Positions 8,917 through 15,608 of a DNA stretch of 64,000 nt are shown here, in pieces; position 1 is the first letter of the stretch; every line of letters starts with the position of its first letter. The stretch is from Streptomyces sp. SID8374 (GTDB lineage Bacteria; Actinomycetota; Actinomycetes; Streptomycetales; Streptomycetaceae). The notes under the pieces are model-generated. The model made no database searches, was not told where the DNA came from, and saw only the letters and a list, made by a program, of their open reading frames with translations. Where the stretch lies: assembly GCF_009865135.1 (NCBI RefSeq), contig NZ_WWGH01000001.1, forward strand, positions 3,596,001-3,660,000, read 5' to 3'. Position numbers and translations under genes: made by a program.

Positions 8917-9744
8917 TCACCTGACGTCGGAGGAGAGGCCGGCTGCGGAATAGAGCGCCGGGTCATAGGGACTGGGACCACCACAGGTCACGAAGCGCCG
9001 GGCGCCGGGCGCGGTGTGCGGGTTGCGGGCGCCGTGCAGGACACCCGGCGCGGCGTACAGGACGTCCCCGGCGGCGACATCGATCCAGCGGTCGCGCAGG
9101 TACATCTGGCCGATGCCTTCGAAGGCGATGAACGCCTCGTCGCTGTCGGGGTGCAGGTGGACGTTGAAGGTCTGGCCCGGCTGCTGGATGCCGCAGTGCA
9201 GGCAGAGCTGGCTGCTGCCGTTGCCGGGCCAGAAGACGAAGTTCATGGTGGCGCGGTCGGCGTCGGGGGCTATCTGGCCGGTGCCGCCGAACCCGCGCAG
9301 CTGGGTGGTCTCGTCCCAGAGCGTGGAGAACGGCTCGGGGTCGGTGCCGGGCCGGCGCCCCGCCGTGAGGGGCGTACGCCAGATGTAGACGACGAGTCCG
9401 TCCGCGCCTGCCGTGAGGCTGAGGGCCTGACCCGTGGGCGCGTAGACGGCGTGGGACCGTTCGACGCTCCGGCTGCGGGAGCCGACCGTGGCCGTCCCCA
9501 GGCCTTCGAAGACGACCGCGGTGTTCTCCTCCTCGACACTCGACTCGGGGCCGAAGGACTCGCCCGGGGCGATCCGTACGACGTGCAGCGTGACGTGTGT
9601 GGAGCCGACGGCAGGGCTGACCGGGGTGGCGAGTTCGGTGAGCCGCCCGGCCAGCGGGGCGAAGACGAAGTCGGCGGTGGAGATGATCCGGGCGTCCCCG
9701 AGAGAGGGAGTGACGGGAGCCGGCGAGGTGGTGGTGCGCGTCAT
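8917..9744 (-). CDS. bicupin protein
   Basis: The 275-residue protein contains two cupin barrels. The C-terminal one is better conserved, with HLHPDSDEAFIAFEGIGQMY and a later PGVLHGARN giving a likely H-x-H...E...H metal site. The N-terminal barrel has EENTAVVFEGLG but fewer metal ligands. Bicupins include oxalate decarboxylases, dioxygenases and isomerases; the substrate here is unknown. The start has AAGGAG at good spacing. The gene lies eight bases before the amidotransferase and is the first gene after a long hairpin region, so it may be the first gene of a separately controlled operon. Confidence 0.8.
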   Translation of the reverse strand: MTRTTTSPAPVTPSLGDARIISTADFVFAPLAGRLTELATPVSPAVGSTHVTLHVVRIAPGESFGPESSVEEENTAVVFEGLGTATVGSRSRSVERSHAVYAPTGQALSLTAGADGLVVYIWRTPLTAGRRPGTDPEPFSTLWDETTQLRGFGGTGQIAPDADRATMNFVFWPGNGSSQLCLHCGIQQPGQTFNVHLHPDSDEAFIAFEGIGQMYLRDRWIDVAAGDVLYAAPGVLHGARNPHTAPGARRFVTCGGPSPYDPALYSAAGLSSDVR

Positions 9745-9951
9745 GCGAAGTGCTCCTTGGGGAGGGGAGGGAGGCGAGAGGACGCCGGGAACGGACGGGG
9801 TGGGCGGGGCCTGGTGGCGACCTGTGAGGCAAGGTTCGCGCCGGCCGGTCCTGTCGCACTCCCGCATCGCTACCGGGCCCGGGGAGGTGGCCGGGAACCG
9901 ATCCGTACCGCAGGCCACTTCTCGTGCTGCCGCGGCGGTCTCGACGGCCGT

Positions 9952-10033
9952 CCCGGCTCGTTGCGCCATGACGCAACGAGCCGGGGCCGGAGCGGACCCT
10001 GGGAAGGGTGTCCGCGCCGGCCCCGGCTCGTTG
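9952..10033 (-). promoter_or_regulatory. pair of mutually exclusive hairpins between exporter and bicupin genes
   Basis: Three arms share one sequence family. CCCGGCTCGTTGCG (9952-9965) pairs perfectly with 9972-9985. The middle arm (9974-9990) also pairs perfectly over 17 bp with 10017-10033, closing a loop that has its own GCGGAC/GTCCGC stem. The middle arm cannot be in both stems. The region fills most of the roughly 340-bp gap between two same-direction genes. It may be a terminator with an attenuator-like alternative fold. No U-tract follows. Confidence 0.5.
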
Positions 10034-10083
10034 AGGCGTGGCTGGGCTGGGCTGGGCTGTACCGCGGTACTGCGGGAGCGGTA

Positions 10084-11034
10084 CTACGGGCGGCTCTTCT
10101 GCGGCACACGGTCGGGTGCGACCGGTGACGTCGGCTTGGGCTTCCCCGACTGCGACAGGGCCGAGATCCGGCCTTCCGCGAGGGCGAGGGCGGCGATGAC
10201 GATGACCCCGCCCACCGGTACGTTCCAGGTCAGCGGTTCGCTCAGGGCGAGCACCCCGACAACCACGGAGAACACGGGTACGAGGTAGTTCACGCCGGAG
10301 GCCGTGGTCGGACCGGCGTCCGCGATCAGTCGGTTGAGCAGCGCGAAAGCGATACCCGTGGAGGCTGCGCCGAGGACCAGGAGGGCGAGCAGCGGCTTGG
10401 CGGTGAGGTCGCCGTGCAGGCTCCAGCCGGTCACGAACGTGGTGAGCACCACCGTGATGACGGAGGCCGCGCTCAGCTGGGCCGCGGTCACGGAGAGCGC
10501 GGGCAGCTTGTGGGGGCCGATGAAGCGGCGGATGTACACGAAGCTGACGGCGTAGCTCGCGGCGGCGCCGACACAGGCGAGCTGGCCGCCGATCGAGCCG
10601 AAGCCGTCGGTGTTCCACGGCCCGACCACGATGATCAGCCCGACGAACCCGCCGACCAGGCCGGCCACCTTGCGGCGCGTCGGCTTCTCCTCGGAGAGCG
10701 CGAGGGCGGCGACGCCCATGGTGATGAGCGGGGTGGCCCCCTGGATCACGCCGGCGATGGTCGCGGTGGTGTGCTGCTCGCCGATGGCGAAGAGGGTGAA
10801 GGGGATGACGTTGCCGAAGACGGAGGCGACGGCGATGTGTCCCCAGAGCGGGCGCGACGGCAGGGGAAGGCGCTTCACGGCGAGCATGGCGAGGACGACG
10901 AGTGCGCCGACGACCAGTCGGCCTGAGGCGAGCTGGAGGGGCGCGAACGCCTCCAGCGACATCTTGATGAAGGCGAAGCTGCAGCCCCACAGGGCGGCCA
11001 GCAGACCGAAGCGGCCCCAGTTGGCGATGTTCAT
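10084..11034 (-). CDS. EamA/DMT-family exporter
   Basis: The 316-residue protein shows ten hydrophobic segments in two EamA halves, starting with GRFGLLAALWGCSFAFIK, with the family's GEQHTTATIAGVIQGATPL and YLVPVFSVVVGVLALSEPL blocks. Such transporters export amino acids or small metabolites, and they serve as self-resistance exporters in several antibiotic clusters, including D-cycloserine. The C-terminus is a short charged cytoplasmic tail. It lies between the two cupin genes in the same direction, so export of the pathway product is a reasonable inference. Confidence 0.85.
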   Translation of the reverse strand: MNIANWGRFGLLAALWGCSFAFIKMSLEAFAPLQLASGRLVVGALVVLAMLAVKRLPLPSRPLWGHIAVASVFGNVIPFTLFAIGEQHTTATIAGVIQGATPLITMGVAALALSEEKPTRRKVAGLVGGFVGLIIVVGPWNTDGFGSIGGQLACVGAAASYAVSFVYIRRFIGPHKLPALSVTAAQLSAASVITVVLTTFVTGWSLHGDLTAKPLLALLVLGAASTGIAFALLNRLIADAGPTTASGVNYLVPVFSVVVGVLALSEPLTWNVPVGGVIVIAALALAEGRISALSQSGKPKPTSPVAPDRVPQKSRP

Positions 11035-11098
11035 GCGGTGATCTCCTCGAAGAGACGGGGGAAGGGAGGACAGGAGCAGGGCCGGTGAGCCCCGCCGG

Positions 11099-11653
11099 TC
11101 AGTGCTGTGGGGCGGCGTGTGCGCCGGCGGGACCGTGGTGGTGACGGTGACCGTCGCCGTGCGTATGCGGGTGGGGGTGGTCGTGATCCGTGTCCGGGGC
11201 GTCGACCTCGAACTGGTCGTACTTCTCCATCAGGGCGACCATCTCCTCGCGGGAGGGGCGGTTGCCGTCGGCGAGCAGCGCGGCCAGGCCCTCGAAGTAG
11301 CCCTCCCGGTGTTCGGCCGGCGTGAAGATGATCAGCATCTCGACGAGCGAGTCGCTCTCGTTGCGGAAGCCGTGCACCGCGTTCTCCGGCACGTGCAGGA
11401 AGTCGCCGGCACGTGCGGTACGCCAGCCGGTGCCGTCGTGCAGCCGGACTTCGCCCGTCAGCACGTAGAAGGACTCGGAGATCCGGGAGTGGTAGTGCGG
11501 GTCCGCCCCTCCGGCCCCCGGCAGCATCGAGTGGTGGAAGAGTCCGAACCGCCCGTCGGTGGTTTCGGCGAGTGCTATGAAGCGGGTGGTCGTGGCGGTG
11601 CCGATCTCGGCCTTCACCGCGTCCGCGTAGGCCCGGAACATCGCGTGGCTCAT
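11099..11653 (-). CDS. small cupin protein with His-rich tail
   Basis: The 184-residue single-cupin protein has the metal ligand pattern PHYHSRISESFYVLTGEV and PENAVHGFRN. The last 35 residues are a His/Asp tail (DHDHPHPHTHGDGHRHHHG) that probably binds metal. I chose the ATG two bases after the cysteine-synthase-like stop because GGGAGG stands seven bases before it; an ATG 15 bases further upstream lies inside that gene. The role is unknown: cupins of this size include dioxygenases and epimerase-like proteins. The Cys/Ser enzymes beside it suggest a sulfur- or serine-derived substrate. Confidence 0.75.
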   Translation of the reverse strand: MSHAMFRAYADAVKAEIGTATTTRFIALAETTDGRFGLFHHSMLPGAGGADPHYHSRISESFYVLTGEVRLHDGTGWRTARAGDFLHVPENAVHGFRNESDSLVEMLIIFTPAEHREGYFEGLAALLADGNRPSREEMVALMEKYDQFEVDAPDTDHDHPHPHTHGDGHRHHHGPAGAHAAPQH

Positions 11654-11655
11654 GT

Positions 11656-12630
11656 CTAGCCCTCCCACATGCTCAGATAGCGCTCGCCGGTGTCCGGCAG
11701 GAGGGTCACCACGATGCCGTCGGAGAACTCCGGCCTGCGGGCGACGCGCTCACTGGCGTGCACGGCGGCACCGGACGAGACGCCTGTGAAGAGGCCCTGA
11801 CCGGTCGCCAGCCGGCGCGCGGTGAGAAGGGCGTCCTCGTCGGAGACCGTCACGACCTCGTCGATGAGGGAGACGTCGGTCGTATCGGCGACGAACCCGC
11901 CGTTGAGCCCGGGGATGCGGTGCTGGCCCGCGTGCCCCTGGGACAGGATCGGTGATTTCTCCGGCTCGACGGCTATCACGCGTACGTCGGGGTCGTGCTC
12001 CTTGAGGGCGCGGGCGACGCCGGTGAGAGTGCCGCCGGTGCCCACCCCGCACACGAAAGCCGCGATGCGCCGGCCGAGGGAGGACACGGCCGCCTGGATC
12101 TCCGGCCCCGTCGTCTCGTAGTGGGCCCTCACGTTGTCGGGGTTCTCGTGCTGGCAGGGAAACCAGGAGCCGGGAGTGGCCGCGTGCAACCGCTCGGCCT
12201 CGGCGATCGCCCCCGGGTAGCCGAGCGAGCTCGGCGTCTGGACGATCTCGGCCCCGAACGCGCGCAGCAGCCTGACCCGCTCGGCCGTGGCGTTGTCCGG
12301 AAGGACGATCACGCAGCGGTAGCCGCGGGAGGCGGCGAACGCGGCCAGGGAGATTCCGGTGTTCCCGGAGGTCGCTTCGATGACGGTGCCGCCGGGCCGG
12401 AGCGCGCCGCGTTCCTCGGCGGCACGCAGCATGTAGAGGGCGGCGCGGTCCTTGCTGGAGGACATGGGGTTGGCGGACTCCAGCTTCGCCAGCACCCGGG
12501 CGCCCGGCGCCAGATCACGCAGCCGCAGTTCCAGCAGCGGTGTGGAGCCGACGAGGTCCTCGATGCGTGAGGCGACGGCGGGGCGGGCGGAGGCGACGGG
12601 AGTGAGCGGGGCGTGAGCGGTGGTGGTCAT
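11656..12630 (-). CDS. cysteine-synthase-like PLP enzyme (O-acetylserine sulfhydrylase fold)
   Basis: The 324-residue fold-type II PLP enzyme carries the lysine in NPMSSSKDRAALYMLRAA, the ATSGNTGISLA substrate loop, the GVGTGGTLTG phosphate-binding loop and a late TGVSSGAAVHA serine. It would replace the acetyl group of O-acetylserine with a nucleophile, sulfide in cysteine synthesis or another nucleophile in specialised pathways (O-ureidoserine synthase DcsD is one). Pairing with a dedicated serine acetyltransferase just upstream, both inside a pathway cluster, suggests a specialised product. A duplicated cysteine pathway is the alternative. Confidence 0.85.
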   Translation of the reverse strand: MTTTAHAPLTPVASARPAVASRIEDLVGSTPLLELRLRDLAPGARVLAKLESANPMSSSKDRAALYMLRAAEERGALRPGGTVIEATSGNTGISLAAFAASRGYRCVIVLPDNATAERVRLLRAFGAEIVQTPSSLGYPGAIAEAERLHAATPGSWFPCQHENPDNVRAHYETTGPEIQAAVSSLGRRIAAFVCGVGTGGTLTGVARALKEHDPDVRVIAVEPEKSPILSQGHAGQHRIPGLNGGFVADTTDVSLIDEVVTVSDEDALLTARRLATGQGLFTGVSSGAAVHASERVARRPEFSDGIVVTLLPDTGERYLSMWEG

Positions 12631-12703
12631 GGCTGCGTCTCTCGCAATCGGGGGAGTCGGGGGCGGGTGGTCCCGGGTGTCACCAGGGACCGGCGGGCGG
12701 GTG

Positions 12704-13417
12704 TCACCAGGACCCCGCGGAGGCGATGACGGTGAAGACGTCCTCCATGAGTTCCGGCCGCCGACCGGGTTCCTTGATGACGGCGGTGGGCGCGAGGACC
12801 CGGGCGCCGCCCGGGACGTCCTTGTTGACCAGGGCCTGGGCACCGATGACCGCCCGGTCACCGACCGTCACCGGCCCGAGGACGGTGGCGTTGGCGCCGA
12901 GGATGACGCCGCTGCCGACGACGGGATGGCGGCGGTCGCCCTCGGGCCGCTTGTTGTCGCTCCACCAGCCGACCGCGCCCAGGGTGACCTGGTGGTACAT
13001 CGTCACGTCGTCACCGATCACGGCGGTCTCCCCGATGACGACCCCGGCGCCGTGGTCGATGAAGACCCTGCGGCCCAGTACGGCCCCGGGGTGGATCTCG
13101 ACGGCTGTCACCCGGCGGGCCCACCGGGCCAGCAGCCTGGCCGGGATGCGCAGGCCGCGACCGTGCATGCGGTGCGCGATGCGGTGCGCCCACAGCGCGG
13201 TGAGCGCGGGGTGGAGGATCGCTTCCTTCCTGCCCCGCACGGAGGGGTCGCGGGCCACGACCACGTCGAGATCCTCACGCAGCGCCGCGAGCAGGCGGGG
13301 GGTGGGAGAGGCGGGGGTGGCCGTCGGCCCCTCGGGCTCACCGGCGGCGGATGCGGTGCCGGGTGCGGGGCCGAGGGCCGGATCGGATTCCGGTTTCGTC
13401 GGACTGAGCAGGCTCAT
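12704..13417 (-). CDS. serine O-acetyltransferase
   Basis: The 237-residue protein has the CysE arrangement: a short helical N-domain and a left-handed beta-helix of hexapeptide repeats with the catalytic block EIHPGAVLGRRVFIDHGAG and MYHQVTLGAVGW. It makes O-acetylserine from serine and acetyl-CoA, the substrate of the adjacent PLP enzyme. The first 35 residues are a low-complexity Pro/Ala/Thr extension. It is the first gene of the leftward series and faces the tautomerase gene across a 290-bp divergent promoter region. Confidence 0.85.
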   Translation of the reverse strand: MSLLSPTKPESDPALGPAPGTASAAGEPEGPTATPASPTPRLLAALREDLDVVVARDPSVRGRKEAILHPALTALWAHRIAHRMHGRGLRIPARLLARWARRVTAVEIHPGAVLGRRVFIDHGAGVVIGETAVIGDDVTMYHQVTLGAVGWWSDNKRPEGDRRHPVVGSGVILGANATVLGPVTVGDRAVIGAQALVNKDVPGGARVLAPTAVIKEPGRRPELMEDVFTVIASAGSW

Positions 13418-13629
13418 CGTGGCTCCAGGGGCGGGGTGGGCCTCATGACTGGAGCTGAGCGTGCCCGGTGGGCTTCCCACTGGAGTCCCGCCGCGTTCCC
13501 ACCCGGCGGGAGCGTCTCGGGCCGTGGCGGAACGAGAGGGGAACGGTGCGGGAAACATTCAGGAACGTCCCGGCCCACACTCGCCTGAGTGCCGCGCGAC
13601 CGTCCGTCGGACAGCCGGCCCGTTTCCGC

Positions 13630-13640
13630 GTCGACGGACA
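13630..13640. promoter_or_regulatory. GTCGACGGACA motif in the divergent promoter region
   Basis: The 11-mer GTCGACGGACA lies between the serine acetyltransferase gene (leftward) and the tautomerase gene (rightward). The same 11 bases occur as the first half of a tandem repeat upstream of the SARP gene. A related GTCCGTCGGACA lies 28 bp to the left. It is a candidate binding site for the cluster's SARP regulator. Confidence 0.35.
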
Positions 13641-13707
13641 CCGAGGCCCCGCTCTTCTTTCCCACCCGCCCAGAGCAGCCCCCCGCCCCGAGCAGAAGGA
13701 GTTTCCC

Positions 13708-13947
13708 GTGCCTGTGATTTCCGTTGACTGGTGGAAAGGGAACGATCGTGCACAGCGCCAGGAGCTGGTCGAGGAACTGACCGCCAGTGTGTCCCGGATA
13801 GCCGGATGCCCGGAGGAGGCCGTCACCGTCATCGTGCGGGATGTGGAGACCGACCACTGGGGGAAGGGCGGCGTGCTCGCCGACGCTCTCGTCGTGGGCG
13901 CCGCTTCCTCCCCCGGCCCGCAGGACACCGGGGGACAGCAGCCGTGA
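13708..13947 (+). CDS. 4-oxalocrotonate tautomerase-family protein
   Basis: The 79-residue protein starts GTG-CCT, so Met removal leaves the Pro-1 general base typical of 4-OT enzymes (PVISVDWWKGND). A LVEELTASVSRIAGCPEEAV helix and VIVRDVETDHWGKGG strand follow the family pattern. A 15-residue polar tail extends beyond the usual 62-residue core. AAGGAG stands just before the GTG. It probably catalyses a keto-enol or imine-enamine shift in the pathway. Its stop overlaps the next gene's GTG. Confidence 0.8.
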   Translation: MPVISVDWWKGNDRAQRQELVEELTASVSRIAGCPEEAVTVIVRDVETDHWGKGGVLADALVVGAASSPGPQDTGGQQP

Positions 13948-14981
13948 CGGCATCAGCCGGATCCGGCGCCGCCGATCCCCGGCGCCTCCTTCTCGTCGCA
14001 CCGACGCACCAGCTGGCGGCTGCGGCGGCGGAGGCCGGCTTCCACATCGTCACGGTCGCCGACACGGCCGGATTCACGGACGAGGAACTGCGTACACACC
14101 TCAGGGACACCGTGCTCACCCACCGGGTGGACAGACTGGTCGCCTGCGGGGAGGCGGGCACCCATCCCGCCGTTCTGGAGACGGCCGAGGAACTGGGGGT
14201 GTCGCCGAATCCCGCCTCCGCCGCCCGGCTGCTCGCGGATGCCGCAGAGGTCAGAAACCTGCTGAACCGCAGTGGCCCCCCATGGCAGTCGCTGGTACTG
14301 CCGGACGGGCCGGAGGACAGGCCGTCGCTGTGCGATGTCGTGTACGGGGTCGAAACCCTGACGGTCGAAGGAATGCACCGGGTCACCGGCATCGTGGAAT
14401 TCCGGTTCGGCGAAGGGAGTCCCAGCGGCCGGTTCCCGGCCGACCGGGCCTTCAGCGGCCGGGGGGAGCCCGACGCCGGCAGCGGACCGGGCGCGGACCG
14501 GGTGCCCGGAGCCGACTCCACGATTCCGCAGGGCGCCGGGCTCGCCCTCCACACCTTCCCCGCCCCGATCACCGGTCCGGAAGAAGCGGAGATCAGAGCC
14601 TTGGCCACGGGCCTTCTCGACCTGGTCGGCTACGAGTTCGGGTACGCGTTCACCCGTATCGCGCGTACGGAGCAGGGGCCGTGCGTCATCGACGCGGTGC
14701 CACGTCAGGCGAGCTGGCCCGCCTCGCGGCTGATCGAACTGACGACGGGACTGGTCGCGGAGCGGGAACTGGTCCGTGCCCTGTCGGGGAAGCCCTTGAA
14801 GGCAGCGCTGCCGGTGGGGTTCGCGGCCGCCGTCCCCCTGCTCGATCCACCCGGCGCACCCGGGCAGATGAAGGCACCCGCGGACGTGCGGGAGTCGCGG
14901 GACGGGTACGTCCTGCTCACCGCACTCACCCCCGTCGAACTCGCCGCCCGCACGGCCGCTGTGCTCGGCTGTCCCGCCTGA
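13944..14981 (+). CDS. ATP-grasp-like ligase, divergent
   Basis: The 345-residue protein begins with a pre-ATP-grasp Rossmann-like domain (RRLLLVAPTHQLAAAAAEAG, then DRLVACGEAGTHPAVLETAE and LGVSPNPASAARLLADAAEVR) typical of ATP-grasp ligases. A C-terminal GYEFGYAFTRIARTEQGPCV-VIDAVPRQ region sits where the E...N...R catalytic block is expected. Key acidic and Asn positions appear replaced, so either the enzyme is a remote member or activity is altered. The GTGA overlap couples it to the tautomerase. By analogy with DcsG it might close or couple an amino-acid intermediate, or it might act on the repeat peptide encoded next; both are speculative. Confidence 0.6.
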   Translation: MTASAGSGAADPRRLLLVAPTHQLAAAAAEAGFHIVTVADTAGFTDEELRTHLRDTVLTHRVDRLVACGEAGTHPAVLETAEELGVSPNPASAARLLADAAEVRNLLNRSGPPWQSLVLPDGPEDRPSLCDVVYGVETLTVEGMHRVTGIVEFRFGEGSPSGRFPADRAFSGRGEPDAGSGPGADRVPGADSTIPQGAGLALHTFPAPITGPEEAEIRALATGLLDLVGYEFGYAFTRIARTEQGPCVIDAVPRQASWPASRLIELTTGLVAERELVRALSGKPLKAALPVGFAAAVPLLDPPGAPGQMKAPADVRESRDGYVLLTALTPVELAARTAAVLGCPA

Positions 14982-14996
14982 TCCGAATCCGCTCGT

Positions 14997-15033
14997 CGAA
15001 GGGGTCCGCCGATGTCGTCGGCGGGCCCCTTCG
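14997..15033 (+). terminator. terminator after the tautomerase/ATP-grasp operon
   Basis: CGAAGGGGTCCGCCGA pairs with TCGGCGGGCCCCTTCG over a TGTCG loop with one mismatch. It separates the two-gene operon from the repeat-peptide gene, which is then its own transcription unit. Confidence 0.7.
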
Positions 15034-15138
15034 CGTACGCGCCCTCCCGCCACAGCGACCCGGCGGACGCCTCTTCCGTCGGCCGCAGGGGTTTCCTGTC
15101 GCGTTCCCGGCTGCCTTGCGAGGGCCGGTAGCGGAAGT

Positions 15139-15195
15139 GGAACGCCCCGGGAGCGGGGCCCGCGAGAGTCATTCCCGTCAGCAGGAACGCCCCGG
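15139..15195. repeat. two direct copies of GGAACGCCCCGG upstream of the peptide gene
   Basis: The 12-mer occurs twice with a 45-bp period in the leader of the repeat-peptide gene. It could be a regulator site; nothing else supports this. Confidence 0.35.
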
Positions 15196-15222
15196 CAAGA
15201 CCACTCAAGAAGGCGGTAGATC

Positions 15223-15582
15223 ATGCGGAACTCGGTGTCGGCGATGGTGGGAATTCTTACGGCAGCCGTTCTCATGAGCGGAGGCGCGGCCGCTTCGGCG
15301 GCGGCGGCGGACGGCAGCCTTTCCGCCGTGCCGGCCACCCACCACTCCGCGGTCCACGGCGGACCGGGCACCGGCGAGGGACCGAACATCACGCCCCTCC
15401 AGTCCGACACCGGCGAGGGACCCAACATCACCCCCGCACGGTCCGGCACCGGCGAAGGGCCGAACACCTCCCCCGCACAGTCCGACACCGGCGAAGGGCC
15501 CAACACCACCCACGCCTCGGACGGCGAAGGACCGAACCTGGCCGCCGCTTCCCGTGACGCCTCCCCGCGCATCACGGCCTGA
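15223..15582 (+). CDS. secreted peptide with five GEGPN repeats
   Basis: The 119-residue product has a Sec signal peptide (MRNSVSAMVGILTAAVLMSG, then ASAAAADG) and a spacer to about residue 48. Five imperfect repeats of 13-14 residues follow, each centred on GEGPN (TGEGPNITPLQSD, TGEGPNITPARSG, TGEGPNTSPAQSD, TGEGPNTTHASD, DGEGPNLAAASRD). The repeats vary at the wobble base and in the linkers but keep T/D-G-E-G-P-N. I do not know the family. The design fits a secreted multi-copy peptide (signal or modified peptide) or a small cell-wall protein. It lies between the cluster's ATP-grasp gene and its SARP regulator and converges on the latter. Start chosen at the ATG after AAGGCGG. Confidence 0.75.
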   Translation: MRNSVSAMVGILTAAVLMSGGAAASAAAADGSLSAVPATHHSAVHGGPGTGEGPNITPLQSDTGEGPNITPARSGTGEGPNTSPAQSDTGEGPNTTHASDGEGPNLAAASRDASPRITA

Positions 15583-15608
15583 TCCGCTTCCTGTCGGCGG
15601 GGGCCTCG

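Noticed and set aside
15223..15582. Firm call as a graspetide precursor
   Set aside because: A Sec signal peptide, a terminator between it and the ATP-grasp gene, and weak catalytic residues in the ATP-grasp protein leave this as a hypothesis only.
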